A stretch of 64,000 bases of DNA, taken from Thecaphora thlaspeos. Taxonomy: Eukaryota; Basidiomycota; Ustilaginomycetes; Urocystidales; Glomosporiaceae. The DNA lies in the NCBI GenBank assembly GCA_900291925.1, contig UWYS01000002.1, positions 1 to 64,000 of the forward strand. Reading direction: 5' to 3'. Each line of letters opens with the position of its first letter. The first letter of the stretch is position 1. The position numbers and the translations under genes were made by a program. The notes beneath the pieces are model-generated. The model did no database searches and was not told the origin of the DNA. It worked only from the letters and a program-made list of their open reading frames with translations. Below are positions 12,463 to 22,394 of the stretch, piece by piece.

Positions 12463-15400
12463 ATGTCGCAGGACTCGCACGCCTCCGCCTCTCTGGCCTA
12501 CGCATCCGCCTACGATGTGCAAGATGTACCTCCAAGCCGCAGCGTCTCCGTAGCCAGCCACCACCCTCCCGGCGGCCACCAGCACGCGTCCGTCTGCCAG
12601 CAGCAGCAGCACCAGCAGCAGCACCGGCAGCACCAGCAGCAGTACGGACAGCAGCAGGGGCAGCAGCCCTATACTCACTCCGACTCGCCGTACCACGGCT
12701 ACTACCGCAGCCCGGGGCAGCAAGCCAACCCGGGCGCCAACCTAGCCAGGACAGGCGGCAGCACCGGATCTTCCGGCTCGCAGCAGTACTATCATCCCGC
12801 CGACCCCAGGCAGGGCGGCTACATGCAAAGCCCGCAGCAGATGCCTGTCCGCTACATCGACCACGGCACCCCAAATGGGCGGCAGCAGCCCAGCCGCAAC
12901 TTTACACAGCCCCCGCAGCACCATCACTACCCCCAGCAGCATCAGCAGCAGGCGCAAGGTGAGTGTCCCGCACCCGTCCGCTTACTCTCCATCGACGCCG
13001 GGGCAGATCGGATTCTGGAGGGGCGGGCGACTTGGTCGAGTGTGGTGCTCTCAAAGTCGGGCGCCTTTTCGTGTCTTTCGCCTCCCAGACCCTGTGGTCC
13101 GTCTTCTTCTCCCACGGCCTCCTGCTTACCTTGTTGTCTTGCCTCGTCTCACCTGCCCCCCCCCCCAAAATGCCGCGGCCCGGACAGACGGCATGTATCG
13201 ACAGTCCAACGTCTCAATGCCGTCGCTCGACCCTAGCACCGGAGCGGGCGCATCGCGAGCGCCACCGCTGGCCGACGACCTGGGCGACAGCTTTGCCAAC
13301 ATGCGGCTGCTCGCTACGCCCAGCTTCGGCCCGCAGAGATCCAAGAGCCCGGCGCCGCAGGCCATCGGTCGTGGTAACCCGGGCGCCTCGTCGGTCCGAG
13401 CCAACGCATCTTACGCGAACCAAGAGATCCACCAGTCAGCCGCCGAAGTGCAACCAGAGAACTCGCTCGCTGCCATCGCCGCCGAGATCGATCAGACCGC
13501 AGCCGACCTCGACCAGGGCCAGCTCATGTCGTCCAGCGGCCACGAGGCGACGTCTGGCGTCGCATACGGGCAGTCCCAATACCACCAGCAGCACCAGCAG
13601 CAGCACGAGGCCTACGGACGCCAGTACGGCTCAGGAATGCGGCACAACTCGGTTCCCGGCGACAGCTTTCCCTCGGGCATGTTCGCCAGCTCGGCAGACG
13701 GCCACGACCAGCATGCTCAGCAGCAACAGTACCAGCAACACCAGCAACACCAGCAGCACCAGCAGCAGGGCCAGGTCGGCTACGATCCGGCGTCCGCAGC
13801 AGCTGCCGCTACCTATTACGGCGGCGGAGGCGCTGGGGCCCAGGCGGGCGCATTCCAAGCGGGCTACCAGCCGCATCAGGGAAATGGGTACGCCTTCACA
13901 CAGCCCTATGCTGGCGGCGGGGGGCCCTCTGGCGGCGGCACCAACGGTTACGATGGCAATCCCTACTTCCAGGCGGCCCAGGGCTACCTCGGCTATCCCG
14001 AAGGCCAGCAATCGGCCGCCTATCTGCCGGGTGGCGGCGTCGGAGGTGGCTCCGACATGTACGGCGGGTCGGCGCGCGGCGCGATGGGTCTTGGCGTTGC
14101 GCCGCGGCCGGGCATGCTCTCGCGCCAGGGAACGCAGCTGAGCATGGCGAGTGGCGCCTCGCACTCGCGCCGGAAGAGCAAGGACGCGATCCCCCAGCAG
14201 ACGCTGCCCTTCAACAAGGCTTTCGTCTCCGAATACCGGCAGCGCATGAAGGGCGATCCGGACCCTGAGGCGCAGTTTGCGTTCGCCAAATACCTGATCG
14301 AGGCGGCGAAAAAGGTGCAGGACCCGGCCGACGGGCCAAAGCAGCAGCGCAAGTACCGCGACACGCTGCTGGCCGAGAGCCTGAAGCTGACCAAGCGGCT
14401 CGCGACGGCAGGGATGGGCGTGGGGAAGCCGCCGTACGCCGAGGCGCAGTTTTTCCTGGCCAACTGCTTTGGCAACGGCTCGCTGGGCCTGCAGGTGGAC
14501 CATGAAAAGGCGTACAACCTCTACGTCCAGGCGTCGAAGCAGAACCACCCGGCGGCCACATACCGGACCGCCGTCTGCAACGAGGTGGGGGCCGGGACGC
14601 GGCGCGACCACCACCGCGCGGTGCTCTTCTACCGCAAGGCTTCGGCGCTCGGCGACACGGCGGGGATGTACAAGCTGGGCATGGTGCTGCTCAACGGGCT
14701 GCTGGGGCAGCCGCGCAACATCCGCGAGGCGATCGTGTGGCTCAAGCGGGCGGCAGCGCAGGCGGACGAAGACAACCCGCACGCGCTCCACGAGCTCGGG
14801 CTGCTGCACGAGAAGGCGACGAGCACGGTCGTGGTGCAGGACGAGGCGTATGCGCGCGAGCTCTTCACGCAGGCGGCGCAGCTGGGCTATGCGCCTAGCC
14901 AGTTCAAGCTCGGATGCGCGTACGAGTACGGATCGCTGACGTGTCCCGTTGATCCGCGCCGGAGCATCGCGTGGTACACCAAGGCGGCGGGCAAGGGCGA
15001 CGGCGAGTCGGAGCTGGCGCTGAGCGGGTGGTACCTGACGGGGTCGGAGGGCGTGCTGAAGCAGTCGGACTCGGAGGCGTACCTGTGGGCGCGCAGGGCT
15101 GCGACCAGGGGTATCCCCAAGGCGGAGTATGCGGTCGGGTATTACAGCGAAGTTGGCATCGGCGTCACGGCCGACCTGGACGAGGCCAAGCGGTGGTACA
15201 TGCGTGCAGCGGGTAAGTGTTTCGCCTCGCTTGCGGCTCGATTCTATTCGATTCGACCCAAAGGGGAATCGTCGTCGTCGGTCTCGTTACTGACACTCGT
15301 CACGATTTCGCACCATCCGCACCATCTTTTCCCTCTTCGCCATCGCCACGACCACCGCAGCACAAGGCAACAAACGAGCGATGCAACGTCTCACTGAACT

Positions 15401-15482
15401 GAAAAAGATGAAAGGTCTAGCGGGCAAAAAGGGCGCTAGGCCTACACGCAAAGACGCCGAGTCAGAATGCGTCATTGCATAG
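12463..15482 (+). CDS. CHS4: Chitin synthase activator, Skt5/Chs4 type
   Basis: Sel1-repeat protein of about 880 residues, exons 12463-12958, 13188-15212 and 15361-15482. The first ~490 residues are Gln, Gly and Tyr-rich and disordered (CAG repeats). From about residue 493 (PFNKAFVSEYRQRMKGDPDPEAQFAFAKYLIEAAKK) to about 840 there are successive Sel1 repeats with the A-x-Y-x-LG-x-Y-G pattern (for example AQFFLANCFGNGSLGL, GMYKLGMVLLNGLLG, SQFKLGCAYEYGS, AEYAVGYYSEVGIGV). The third exon adds a basic tail ending in C-V-I-A, a CAAX prenylation box like the one on yeast Chs4. The family recruits and activates chitin synthase III at the bud neck or septum. The third exon matters: reading through the donor at 15213 would lose the CAAX box. 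Both joins are in phase. Confidence 0.92.
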
Positions 15483-16396
15483 CGTCGCTGCGGTCAGCGG
15501 TGGTACGTCGAGCAGGGGCGTAGGCGGAAGTAGGGTGAACTAGATGGGAAGAGACCATGGCATACGAGATGGATTGTTTCTTGAGCGTGGTGGTGATGTC
15601 GTCGTGTTGCACATCTTCGGGACGGGGGAGAGATGAGGCGATGGTCTACACGGGACGGACGGATGAACGACGTCCCCTCTCTTTCTCTCTCTCTCTCCCT
15701 CTCTCTCTCGCTAGCTATCTACCTGATTAGGTGCAGAGACGAATGGACCGTCCTACCACTCGCTGTCGCCTATACGTTGTAGGCAGGGTAGACGACCTCA
15801 TACCGACGTGAAAAGCGGATGGTACTGGATGTGGATATGCGCGGGGGCATAGAAGGATCACGTTGAAAAGTCGTAAAAGTAATGGGAAGCCTACTTGCGC
15901 GTCCAGTGGGCGAATGAGGTATGTCGGTAAGGTGTGATACCTGTCGAGCTGGTACGTCGAGGCGGGGAGGTGGGAAGGACTCAGTCTGAATCTGAGTTGA
16001 GGTCCGCTACGAAGCTCGCGAGGGAATTCTTAAATCCCGGCTGGCCGACACACCGCGCGGCAGAGGCAGGCAAGAGCAGACAACAGAGCATGAGACATAG
16101 GATTGCGGGAGGGAGGGCTCAAGGCCCGGACTCGAAGGCTCCAGGCCCGCCGTAGGGGCCGGACGAGCGCAGAGAGAGAGGCCCAAAGCGGCGAGACCGC
16201 AAGGGTGGGAATCGGGAGGGCAAAAGCGACTTGCGCGGTGCGCTACAGAGGCAAAAAAGGGGGAGATGATGGAGGAGAGACGGAAGGAGAGGCTGCGCTG
16301 GCGGTGGATCAGCCCGCCCAGACGCCTACGCCCGCGCGCGGCACGGGATCCAGGACTGTCACAGTGGCAGTGCAAGAAGGGAAATCGTCAACATCG
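15483..16396. other. Convergent intergenic region
   Basis: Space between two converging genes; no coding signal. A CT-rich microsatellite lies at about 15676-15712. The minus-strand frame of the next gene stays open to 16309 if its last intron is retained. Confidence 0.55.
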
Positions 16397-17870
16397 TTAC
16401 CTCCTCTACCGTTGAGAAAGGGGTCATTGAAGAGGTGAAGCGCGGGAAAAGGAGGGCTTACTTTTCGTTTTGGTCCGGCGTCTTCCTCGCTATCTCCCTC
16501 ACTCCCCTCGTCGTCGTCGTGGTTGTTGCGACGTTGCCTCGGCGTTTTCTTCACAGTACCAGTACCAGCACCAGCACCGCGACTCGTCCTCGTGCTCCTG
16601 CCCGTATCGAGGGAGAGTTCATTCTCTTGTAACGCAGCTACTTCGTCGCGAAATTCGCGTTCGGCTCGGATACGTTTTGCTTCGGCTATCGAGCCTCGCC
16701 CCGTCTGTGCGGAGGGGGGGGGAGGATGTCTGGTCCTTAGCTTTCCGTGAGGACCTTTCGAGGGAAATGGGGGAAAAGGGCATGAGGGGGGGGGGGGGCG
16801 GAGGAAGACCAAAGGGGGAGAGGGGCGAGGGGCGGGATGGGGCCAAAGCCGACAACTCACGATGCCAATCTCCCTCACCACGTGCTGTACGACGGTGCAC
16901 TTTCCCTCTACATCGGTCTCGGCGACGTTGGCAGCTGCGTAAAGTTTCTTCCATGGCTTCCTTACGCCCGCTGCGATGACGAGCGACTTGAGACGAGCCA
17001 GACGCTCCGCCGCTGCGTCGCCGCTGCTGCCGCCGCTGGCGCCCTTCTTGGCCGTCGTCAAAGTGGACGCTGTCGAGCTTCTTGGCTTGCCCTTCTTGGC
17101 CTTGCTCGGCGAGGCGGAACGTGGTCGTGCAGGCTGGTCGTCCTCTAGCTCGGAAAAATCGGATAGCTTGGAGGTGGATTGTGCCGCTTCTGCATCGTTT
17201 TGCTCCTTCGCTTGGTTGTCGTCGCTATCGCCCTCGTCCTGCTCTGCCTCTGCCTCTGCCTCGTCCTCGTCCTTGTCCTCGAAGATTACCTTTGACTTTT
17301 TGCTACTGGCGCTACTGGGAAGAGGCTTGATGGGGGATGGCTTGCGTTTCCTCTTTGTTGCTGGCGAGCGCCGGGATGAGGCCGGTGCGCCCAGCAGGTC
17401 GTTCTGTCGGGTCGTCACGGTTTAGCGGGAAGGAAGCAGCGTCAAAAACCGTTGCCGGCCTTAGCGATGCGATGCGATGCGATGCAACTCGGACGGAGAA
17501 AGATAGGACGGAGGGGTGAGACGTACGACGTTGTCCTGAATGACTTTGCTGAGCCACTTTTTCCTGCTCTCGAGGTCGACGTTAAAGTGGGACTGGAGCT
17601 TATCCCTGACGAGGCGTTTGGAGAGTTGGCTGCAGGAGCGACGGGGACGAACAAGAGGGCGCGAAGGGTGTCAGTACACAAGTAGGAGGAGGGAAAAAAA
17701 GAAGGTGGTGATCCAGCATGGGAGGTGAAGGAAGGCGGGGAGGATGGGTTCAAGACTGACTCGACGGTGGCGTCGCTCTGTGCCTGCCTGATGATGGCGC
17801 GAACCTGTTGGACGAGTTGGTCGGAGGTAGGAGGCGAAGGTGCCTGGGGATCGGAGTGGGAGTCTGACAT
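16397..17870 (-). CDS. HIRIP3-like histone chaperone
   Basis: About 335 residues from five exons: 17870-17761, 17629-17527, 17403-16861, 16704-16462 and 16405-16397. All joins are in phase; the first donor is GTCAGT. The N-terminus (SDQLVQQVRAIIRQA...QLSKRLVRDKLQSHF...RKKWLSKVIQDNV) forms a small helical domain like that of HIRIP3/DEK-C proteins. The middle is Lys and acidic-rich. The C-terminal part (AERLARLKSLVIAAGVRKPWKKLYA...REIGI-TGRGSIAEAKRIRAERE) follows the HIRIP3 pattern, a region linked to the CHZ histone H2A.Z-H2B binding motif. A nuclear histone-chaperone role is inferred. The last intron is only 56 nt and the final exon codes just RR-stop; retaining it would add a 51-residue tail. 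A G-run interrupts the third intron near 16787-16798. Confidence 0.68.
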
Positions 17871-18723
17871 CGTGCGTCTGTTGCAATGCGCTGTGTCGAG
17901 GCGAGGAGAACGGGCGGGCGGCGGCGACGATGACGATGGCGAAAGGGCGTGAGTCGGGTGGCGGCGGCAAAGAGGACGAACAAAGGAGCGGCGGCGCACG
18001 GGCTGCAATGTCGCGAGGCGCGGGCGCGACTGTGGAAAAAAAGTGGAGCAGGCGCGTCGCACGTCGTGTTGCACTCAGCTGACGGGGTACAGCGAAATGT
18101 GTGCGCCCGATCTGCCGCTACTGAACGAATCGGGCGCAGCGATGGGTCAACGAATGGCGAGCGTCCGCTGCGTCCGACGGTCGGTACAGTGTACCTCACA
18201 CTGAAGGCGCCATCGCTAGCAGAGCAGGCATCGCACAGGCTGCCCGTCCGCCTCTCGGGCCCGCGCTTTGACTGGGTCGGCACGCAAGGAGATCGCTTGG
18301 ACCGGCGGTTCTGGCGACCATCTTGCCAATCAGGCAGCGGCCGTTGCTCTGCCTGTGACCGACAACGGATGGGCGAGCGGCAGACGGAAAAGATAAGGAT
18401 GGATACGCGCGACTTTTTGCATCTTCTCGCCTACTGTACCGACGGGCCGGCGGCGCGGCTGTGTGGGTGGAGGCAAGGCGACGTTGAGCGGCGTGCGGGG
18501 AACGGTGAGCCGCCTTTGGTAGAGCGCTCGGAGAGGGGACGACGGGGCAAGGCTGAAAGGCAGCATGCGTGGATGGTCGGTCGAGGCCGAGCCCCGACTG
18601 CCGACTGTCGCCTTGGCCTGGCTGCTTCCCCTCTGCCGCGCAGGGCCGCGCACCCGTCAGGCAGACTGTGCGCCAAGTACCTACCGTCCCTGCGATCTCA
18701 AACTCTCTCATGAACGCACCCTT

Positions 18724-18750
18724 ACTCGTCCCACTCGTCCCACTCGTCCC
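18724..18750. repeat. ACTCGTCCC x3 tandem repeat
   Basis: Three perfect copies of a 9-bp unit in the region upstream of the glucoamylase. Confidence 0.9.
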
Positions 18751-19090
18751 ATTCCTCTTCATCCCCAAACACCACCGACACCGACCGTCAAAGCCTCGCT
18801 CGCAAGCGAGGCGCATCCTATGTACGTATGTGTACAGTTCGCACCGCGCGCACCTCGATCACCCAGCTTACAGTACATACGGCGCTCACCCCTCCGAACC
18901 TTGTCGCTCACGCCCTTCTTCCAGCGACAGTTGGTCGTCTACTGTCCCTGTGTCCTCGCTCGCCCATCGCTTGTTGCATCCGAGCCACACTACTTGCTTC
19001 TGCCCTCGTCTCCGTCCCTTTGCCCGTCAGAATAATCATACCCCATAGCGTACCACACGCCGACCGCACAGCGTCTAAAGCCCAGCGGCC

Positions 19091-19125
19091 GCTTTCCGCT
19101 TTCCGCTTTCCGCTTTCCGCTTTCC
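19091..19125. repeat. GCTTTCC x5 tandem repeat
   Basis: Five perfect copies of a 7-bp pyrimidine-rich unit about 0.9 kb before the glucoamylase start codon. Confidence 0.92.
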
Positions 19126-20034
19126 TCGCATTAAACCCAAGTCTCGGAGGAATACACATACAGACCAACATCATATTTGCCCTTCTCGCCCGCTGCTCTG
19201 ACCGCACCCTCGCTCCCAACCCTCCGAGAAACGGGGGCGATCCGTTCGTGTCCTCCCTCCTCTCCTCTCTGGTCCGCCATCTCGCTCCCTCGCACGCTCC
19301 CTCGCTCGCACGCATTTCCTCGAGCAAGCACATCGCAGCCCGCCTGTCAAGCTCTCCCAAATCCACGCCTGCATCCACCCTCATTTCTGGACACCCTCGT
19401 CCAGTTCTGCCAGGTCTAAACGCTGAGCTTAACCAGCTTGCTCCTCTCGACCGCCTTCCGCTCCGCTCCGTCTTCCCTTGGTCAAGGCCCTCGGCCTATC
19501 GCTACTGTACTGTACCAGCAAGGCAGCGCCTACCAGCCCCACCGCCTTCGCACCTTCTCCCGCGCCCTTTGCAACTCGCAACCACTACAGCACTGCCCTG
19601 CCAAGCGCAAGCGATATCGATTTGGCGTCGTTCTCGCCACGAGCCTCGACGCCCAACATCGCTCGCACCTGCGCCGCGTACTTGCCACTGTTCTCTACTG
19701 TAGCATCCCGCTGCTCTCCTCGGTTGCGTTCCTACCTGATCCCCGCCTCGCTCGCCGCACAGCTGCTCCATCGGCCCCCCTCCTCCCGTCTGCAGCTTCG
19801 AGCCCCAAGAGCACCATTGCAACAGGCTACAGTAGCAATATGTGGACGTCGCCCGCCGTGCAAGAGATGGAAGGTTGCGATGCGCAGGCCCTCCTTGCCC
19901 ATCCTCTTCGCTCCTCATCCTCTCCCCATCCGACGCGGCAGACCCTTTGCTGTTACTCTTCCATCGGTCCTTCCGCACCCGCCTCCTCCTCTTCCCAGCC
20001 TTCCCACACCCCCACCTCCACGGACCCTGAAGCC

Positions 20035-21528
20035 ATGGTCGTCATCGTCAACAAGCGACCCGCGCACAAGCCGTTTGTGCTGCTCGGCAGCGCGGGGCTC
20101 GCGCTGCTGCTCGTGGTGCTTTGCGCCTTTAGCGGCCACGCCGAGGCGGCCAGCATCTCTCGCTCGTTGCTCGGCCTCAAGCAGGGACTGTCGAAGCGCG
20201 CGGTGACGGTGAGCTACGCGTACAACCGCATGCTGGGCAACATCGGCGGCGGGCAGACGGGCAGCGCCAACCAGGTAGGCAACGTCGCCGCTGGCACCGT
20301 GATCGCCGCGCCGTCGACGGCGAATCCGAACTACTTTTACTCGTGGGTGCGCGACTCGGCGCTCACGATGAAGGTCGTCGTGAGCCAGGCCACGCTCAAC
20401 CGACCGCTCCTGGAGAGCTACGCCAACGTGGAAAAGAAGCACCAGCAAAACGCCGCCAACGCCCAGGCGTCATTGGGCGAGCCCAAGTTCAACGCCGACT
20501 CGTCCGTCTTCACGGGCCCGTGGGGACGTCCGCAGAACGATGGACCGGCGCTGCGCGCCTCGACGTTGATCGCGTTTGCCAAGCGCATCGGCATCCAGGA
20601 CGCCTTTGTCTCCAGCACGCTCTACAGCCCTTCGCTGAGCGGCGGCAGCGTGATCAAGACGGATCTCGAGTACGTCTCGCACCACTGGCAGGACAGCAGC
20701 TTCGACCTGTGGGAAGAGGTCACCGGACGACACTTTTTCAACCTCGCCGTGCAGCGTCGTGCGCTGCTGGACGGCGCGTCGTTCAGCACCAGCCTCAACG
20801 ATCCTGGCGCTGCGGCCTACTACAACCAGCAGGCGGCCAGCATCAAGACGGCCATGCAGAGCTTCTGGAACGCCGACAGCGGCTTCGTCACGGCCTACCA
20901 GAACGTCGGCGGTCGATCCGGTCTCGACTGCGCCGTCCTGCTCGGCGCCCTGCGTGGATGGGACACCACTTCCGCCGCCGGCGCCGTCGATGCTAGCGAG
21001 TTTGGTCCGGCATCGGACCGTATCCTGTCGACGCACAAAAAGTACGTCGACAGCTTCCGCTCTCTGTACCCTATCAACAACAACGCCGCCGCTCCCGTGG
21101 CCGTCGCTACGGGACGGTACCAGGAGGACGTATACGACGGCGTCGGCACGTCTCAGGGAAACCCGTGGTACATCTGCACACTCTCGTCTGCCGAGATCCT
21201 CAACGTGGCCATTCAGACATTCACCACTCGCGGCTCTATCGGCGTGACGTCCGTCTCTCTCGCCTTCTTCCAGCAGTTCCTCCCGAGCGTCACGGCGGGC
21301 ACGTACAAATCCGGTTCGAGCCAGGTTAACAGTCTCATTCAGGGAATGAAGAACATGGCCGCGGGATTCTTCGCCATCTCGCAGAGTCACACTTACGCCA
21401 ACGGGAGCATGTCAGAGGAGTTTAGCAGGTATACTGGGTTCAATGTCGGTGCGCGCGACTTGACTTGGAGCTACGCTGCTTTCCTCAGTAACGACGGCGC
21501 GGCCAACGGAAAGTTCCTCAACGTCTGA
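20035..21528 (+). CDS. Glucoamylase, GH15, no starch-binding domain
   Basis: Glucan 1,4-alpha-glucosidase of 497 residues in one exon. Residues 1-38 form a positively charged N-end, a hydrophobic core (FVLLGSAGLALLLVVLCAF) and a likely signal-peptidase site after GHAEA. The GH15 barrel is well conserved: YFYSWVRDSALTMK, GEPKFNADSSVFTGPWGRPQ then NDGPALRAS, and YVSHHWQDSSFDLWEEVTGRHF, where DLWEEV near residue 224 carries the catalytic acid. NPWYICTLSSAEIL follows, then ANGSMSEEF, where Glu near residue 461 fits the catalytic base, and finally ARDLTWSYAAFLS. It should release glucose from starch or related alpha-glucans outside the cell. There is no C-terminal CBM20, so it may work on soluble substrates. 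The start at 20035 was chosen for the signal peptide, although the frame is open for 199 more codons upstream. Confidence 0.93.
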   Translation: MVVIVNKRPAHKPFVLLGSAGLALLLVVLCAFSGHAEAASISRSLLGLKQGLSKRAVTVSYAYNRMLGNIGGGQTGSANQVGNVAAGTVIAAPSTANPNYFYSWVRDSALTMKVVVSQATLNRPLLESYANVEKKHQQNAANAQASLGEPKFNADSSVFTGPWGRPQNDGPALRASTLIAFAKRIGIQDAFVSSTLYSPSLSGGSVIKTDLEYVSHHWQDSSFDLWEEVTGRHFFNLAVQRRALLDGASFSTSLNDPGAAAYYNQQAASIKTAMQSFWNADSGFVTAYQNVGGRSGLDCAVLLGALRGWDTTSAAGAVDASEFGPASDRILSTHKKYVDSFRSLYPINNNAAAPVAVATGRYQEDVYDGVGTSQGNPWYICTLSSAEILNVAIQTFTTRGSIGVTSVSLAFFQQFLPSVTAGTYKSGSSQVNSLIQGMKNMAAGFFAISQSHTYANGSMSEEFSRYTGFNVGARDLTWSYAAFLSNDGAANGKFLNV

Positions 21529-22394
21529 GCGGCGCGAGGTGCGACAGGCGGGAGGCGTCGGAGTTCGGCCGTCCCTCGATTTCCTGGCCCGACGACGACG
21601 CAACGATCCTCTCTCTCTCTCTCTCCACGACCGCTTTCCCTCGCTCTCGCCCCTTCTCTACATATCACGTCTCTTCACGTCTTATCGTCATGTCCACGCC
21701 CTTTCCTAGTTGCGACCCAATTCCTTCTCACCGTTCTCGTCTCATATTTCATACTTCAATTCTGCGTCCCTTGAATGTCATCCGGTTTCGTCCTCTACCG
21801 TGTATATCTGCGCGGGTTCTTGTCAATCACGAAGCGTGGTGATCAAGAGATCGGCTCCGTTTTTGGTCTCTTCAGACCAAGTCCACACCGCCTGGTGGAA
21901 GGTATCGTCGACCGTAGCTGAGAAGTTTTGTTCCGCATACCGGAAGCATCGACGACTGCGAGCGGGTTGAGAGAAGGTGACCTAGGCCCGATGTGTGGCG
22001 ACCTGGTTGAAAGTCGCTCGAAATTCGAACGAAAATCCTCGACGGAGGCATAAAGATGCGTCGAGTTTAGTCTTGCATTTACGATAACATACACCTCCCC
22101 GTGCTGCGCAGATGGCATGTACAAGTCTTCCGGTCACCCCTCGTCCCCCTTCTTTCCAAGCAATCTTCAAAAATATCTACATCTTTGATGTCCTCCATGT
22201 CCACGGGATGCCCAGAGGCTCATCCGGCGGGAAGAAGGAAGCGAAACAACCCAAATTTCAAGCCGCGCAATGTGACGATTTCGCAAGGTTTCGCGCATGG
22301 TCACCTTCAAGACGTGGCACACAAAGTCTTGCATTTCCTTACGTTCCCAACGATTCCGCTCTGCTCGTTCTGTCTTCTGCAATGCTTTCCTCTT
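21529..22394. other. Convergent intergenic region
   Basis: Space between the glucoamylase and the kinase, which converge. It has a CT microsatellite near 21609-21627 and otherwise ordinary, less GC-rich 3' flank sequence. No gene seen. Confidence 0.55.

Larger units (their letters stand above)
17871..20034. promoter_or_regulatory. Divergent promoter region, HIRIP3-like / glucoamylase
   Basis: No conserved gene. It contains six TACTGTA/TACAGTA copies (18432, 18869, 19503, 19508, 19696, 19828) and two short tandem repeats noted separately. The plus-strand frame of the glucoamylase is open from 19438, but the extra codons are low-complexity Ser/Pro/Arg-rich sequence and probably leader. Confidence 0.55.

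Noticed and set aside
17949..18713. 254-codon plus-strand frame upstream of the glucoamylase
   Set aside because: Arg/Ala-rich low-complexity reading with no conserved motif; similar frames occur throughout the GC-rich intergenic DNA.
20470..21390. 306-codon minus-strand frame opposite the glucoamylase
   Set aside because: Same cause; the plus strand encodes an intact GH15 domain.
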